Shown: positions 6,228-6,308 of the stretch, piece by piece
Layout: every line of letters starts with the position of its first letter
Numbering within the stretch: position 1 is the stretch's first letter
Source of the DNA: an uncultured Solirubrobacterales bacterium
Lineage (GTDB): Bacteria; Actinomycetota; Thermoleophilia; Solirubrobacterales; Solirubrobacteraceae
Direction of reading: 5' to 3'
Length of the DNA stretch: 6,308 nt
Assembly (NCBI GenBank): GCA_903830015.1
Contig: CAIKSH010000267.1
Span: forward strand, 1-6,308
The notes under the pieces: generated by a model
What the model saw: the letters and a program-made list of their open reading frames with translations, nothing else
What the model was told of the DNA's origin: nothing
Databases searched by the model: none
Made by a program: the position numbers and the translations under genes

Positions 6228-6308
6228 ATGCCCGCCCGATCCGAGAGGCCGCCCAACCTAGTTCTGGTCATCACCGACCAGCAGCGTCCACCGATGCACT
6301 GGGGCGAC
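6228..6308 (+). CDS. Sulfatase family protein (alkaline phosphatase superfamily), N-terminal fragment
   Basis: Only the first 27 codons are in the window. After a short polar lead, residues 8-20 read PPNLVLVITDQQR, the first beta-strand and metal-binding Asp17 motif of sulfatases and related alkaline-phosphatase-superfamily hydrolases. The TDQQR form is common in bacterial sulfatases. The Cys/Ser nucleophile that would become formylglycine lies beyond the edge, so activity cannot be judged; a phosphonate hydrolase or phosphodiesterase relative is possible. There is no signal peptide at this start, suggesting a cytoplasmic enzyme. Confidence 0.75.
   Translation, partial: MPARSERPPNLVLVITDQQRPPMHWGD

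Overview
The window is very GC-rich (about 70% by eye), coding-dense and almost gapless, with G/C at nearly every third codon position. Several start codons have no Shine-Dalgarno sequence but lie 6-9 nt downstream of a TAGNNT hexamer, the usual layout of leaderless transcripts in Actinobacteria. Together with a signal-peptide-bearing secretory lipase, a GMC oxidoreductase and an ACAD10/11-type acyl-CoA dehydrogenase, this suggests a chromosomal segment of a high-GC actinobacterium. A Thermoleophilia- or Acidimicrobiia-like lineage is a guess. No rRNA, tRNA, CRISPR, insertion sequence or phage gene was seen.

Layout, left to right. (1) 1-890, minus strand: a secreted alpha/beta-hydrolase of the secretory lipase (LIP) family, complete at its N-terminus and cut by the window edge. 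(2) 891-1018: divergent intergenic region with a Shine-Dalgarno-led start to the left and a leaderless-type promoter to the right. (3) 1019-3735, plus: a probable two-gene operon of a YbhN/LPG-synthase-like polytopic membrane protein and a GMC-family FAD alcohol dehydrogenase. (4) 3763-4974, plus: an ACAD10/11-like acyl-CoA dehydrogenase with its own leaderless promoter. (5) 4981-5544, minus: a small PAP2 membrane phosphatase, convergent with the dehydrogenase and only 6 bp from it. (6) 5545-5580: a 36-bp divergent promoter region. (7) 5581-6168, plus: a GpmB-like histidine phosphatase, followed by a GC hairpin. (8) 6228-6308, plus: the first 27 codons of a sulfatase.

How the genes may work together is inferred from family roles. 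The secreted lipase could release fatty acids or alcohols, the GMC enzyme could oxidise alcohols to aldehydes, and the ACAD10/11-type enzyme could act on acyl-CoAs, possibly 4-hydroxyacyl-CoAs. That would make the left two-thirds a lipid/alcohol catabolism neighbourhood. The two phosphatases share a divergent promoter region but need not share a pathway. No obviously new multi-gene system is visible. The points most worth a second look are the recurring leaderless promoter signal, the compact divergent promoter, the 22-bp perfect palindrome at the convergent gene ends, and the Asp at the catalytic-base position of the acyl-CoA dehydrogenase.
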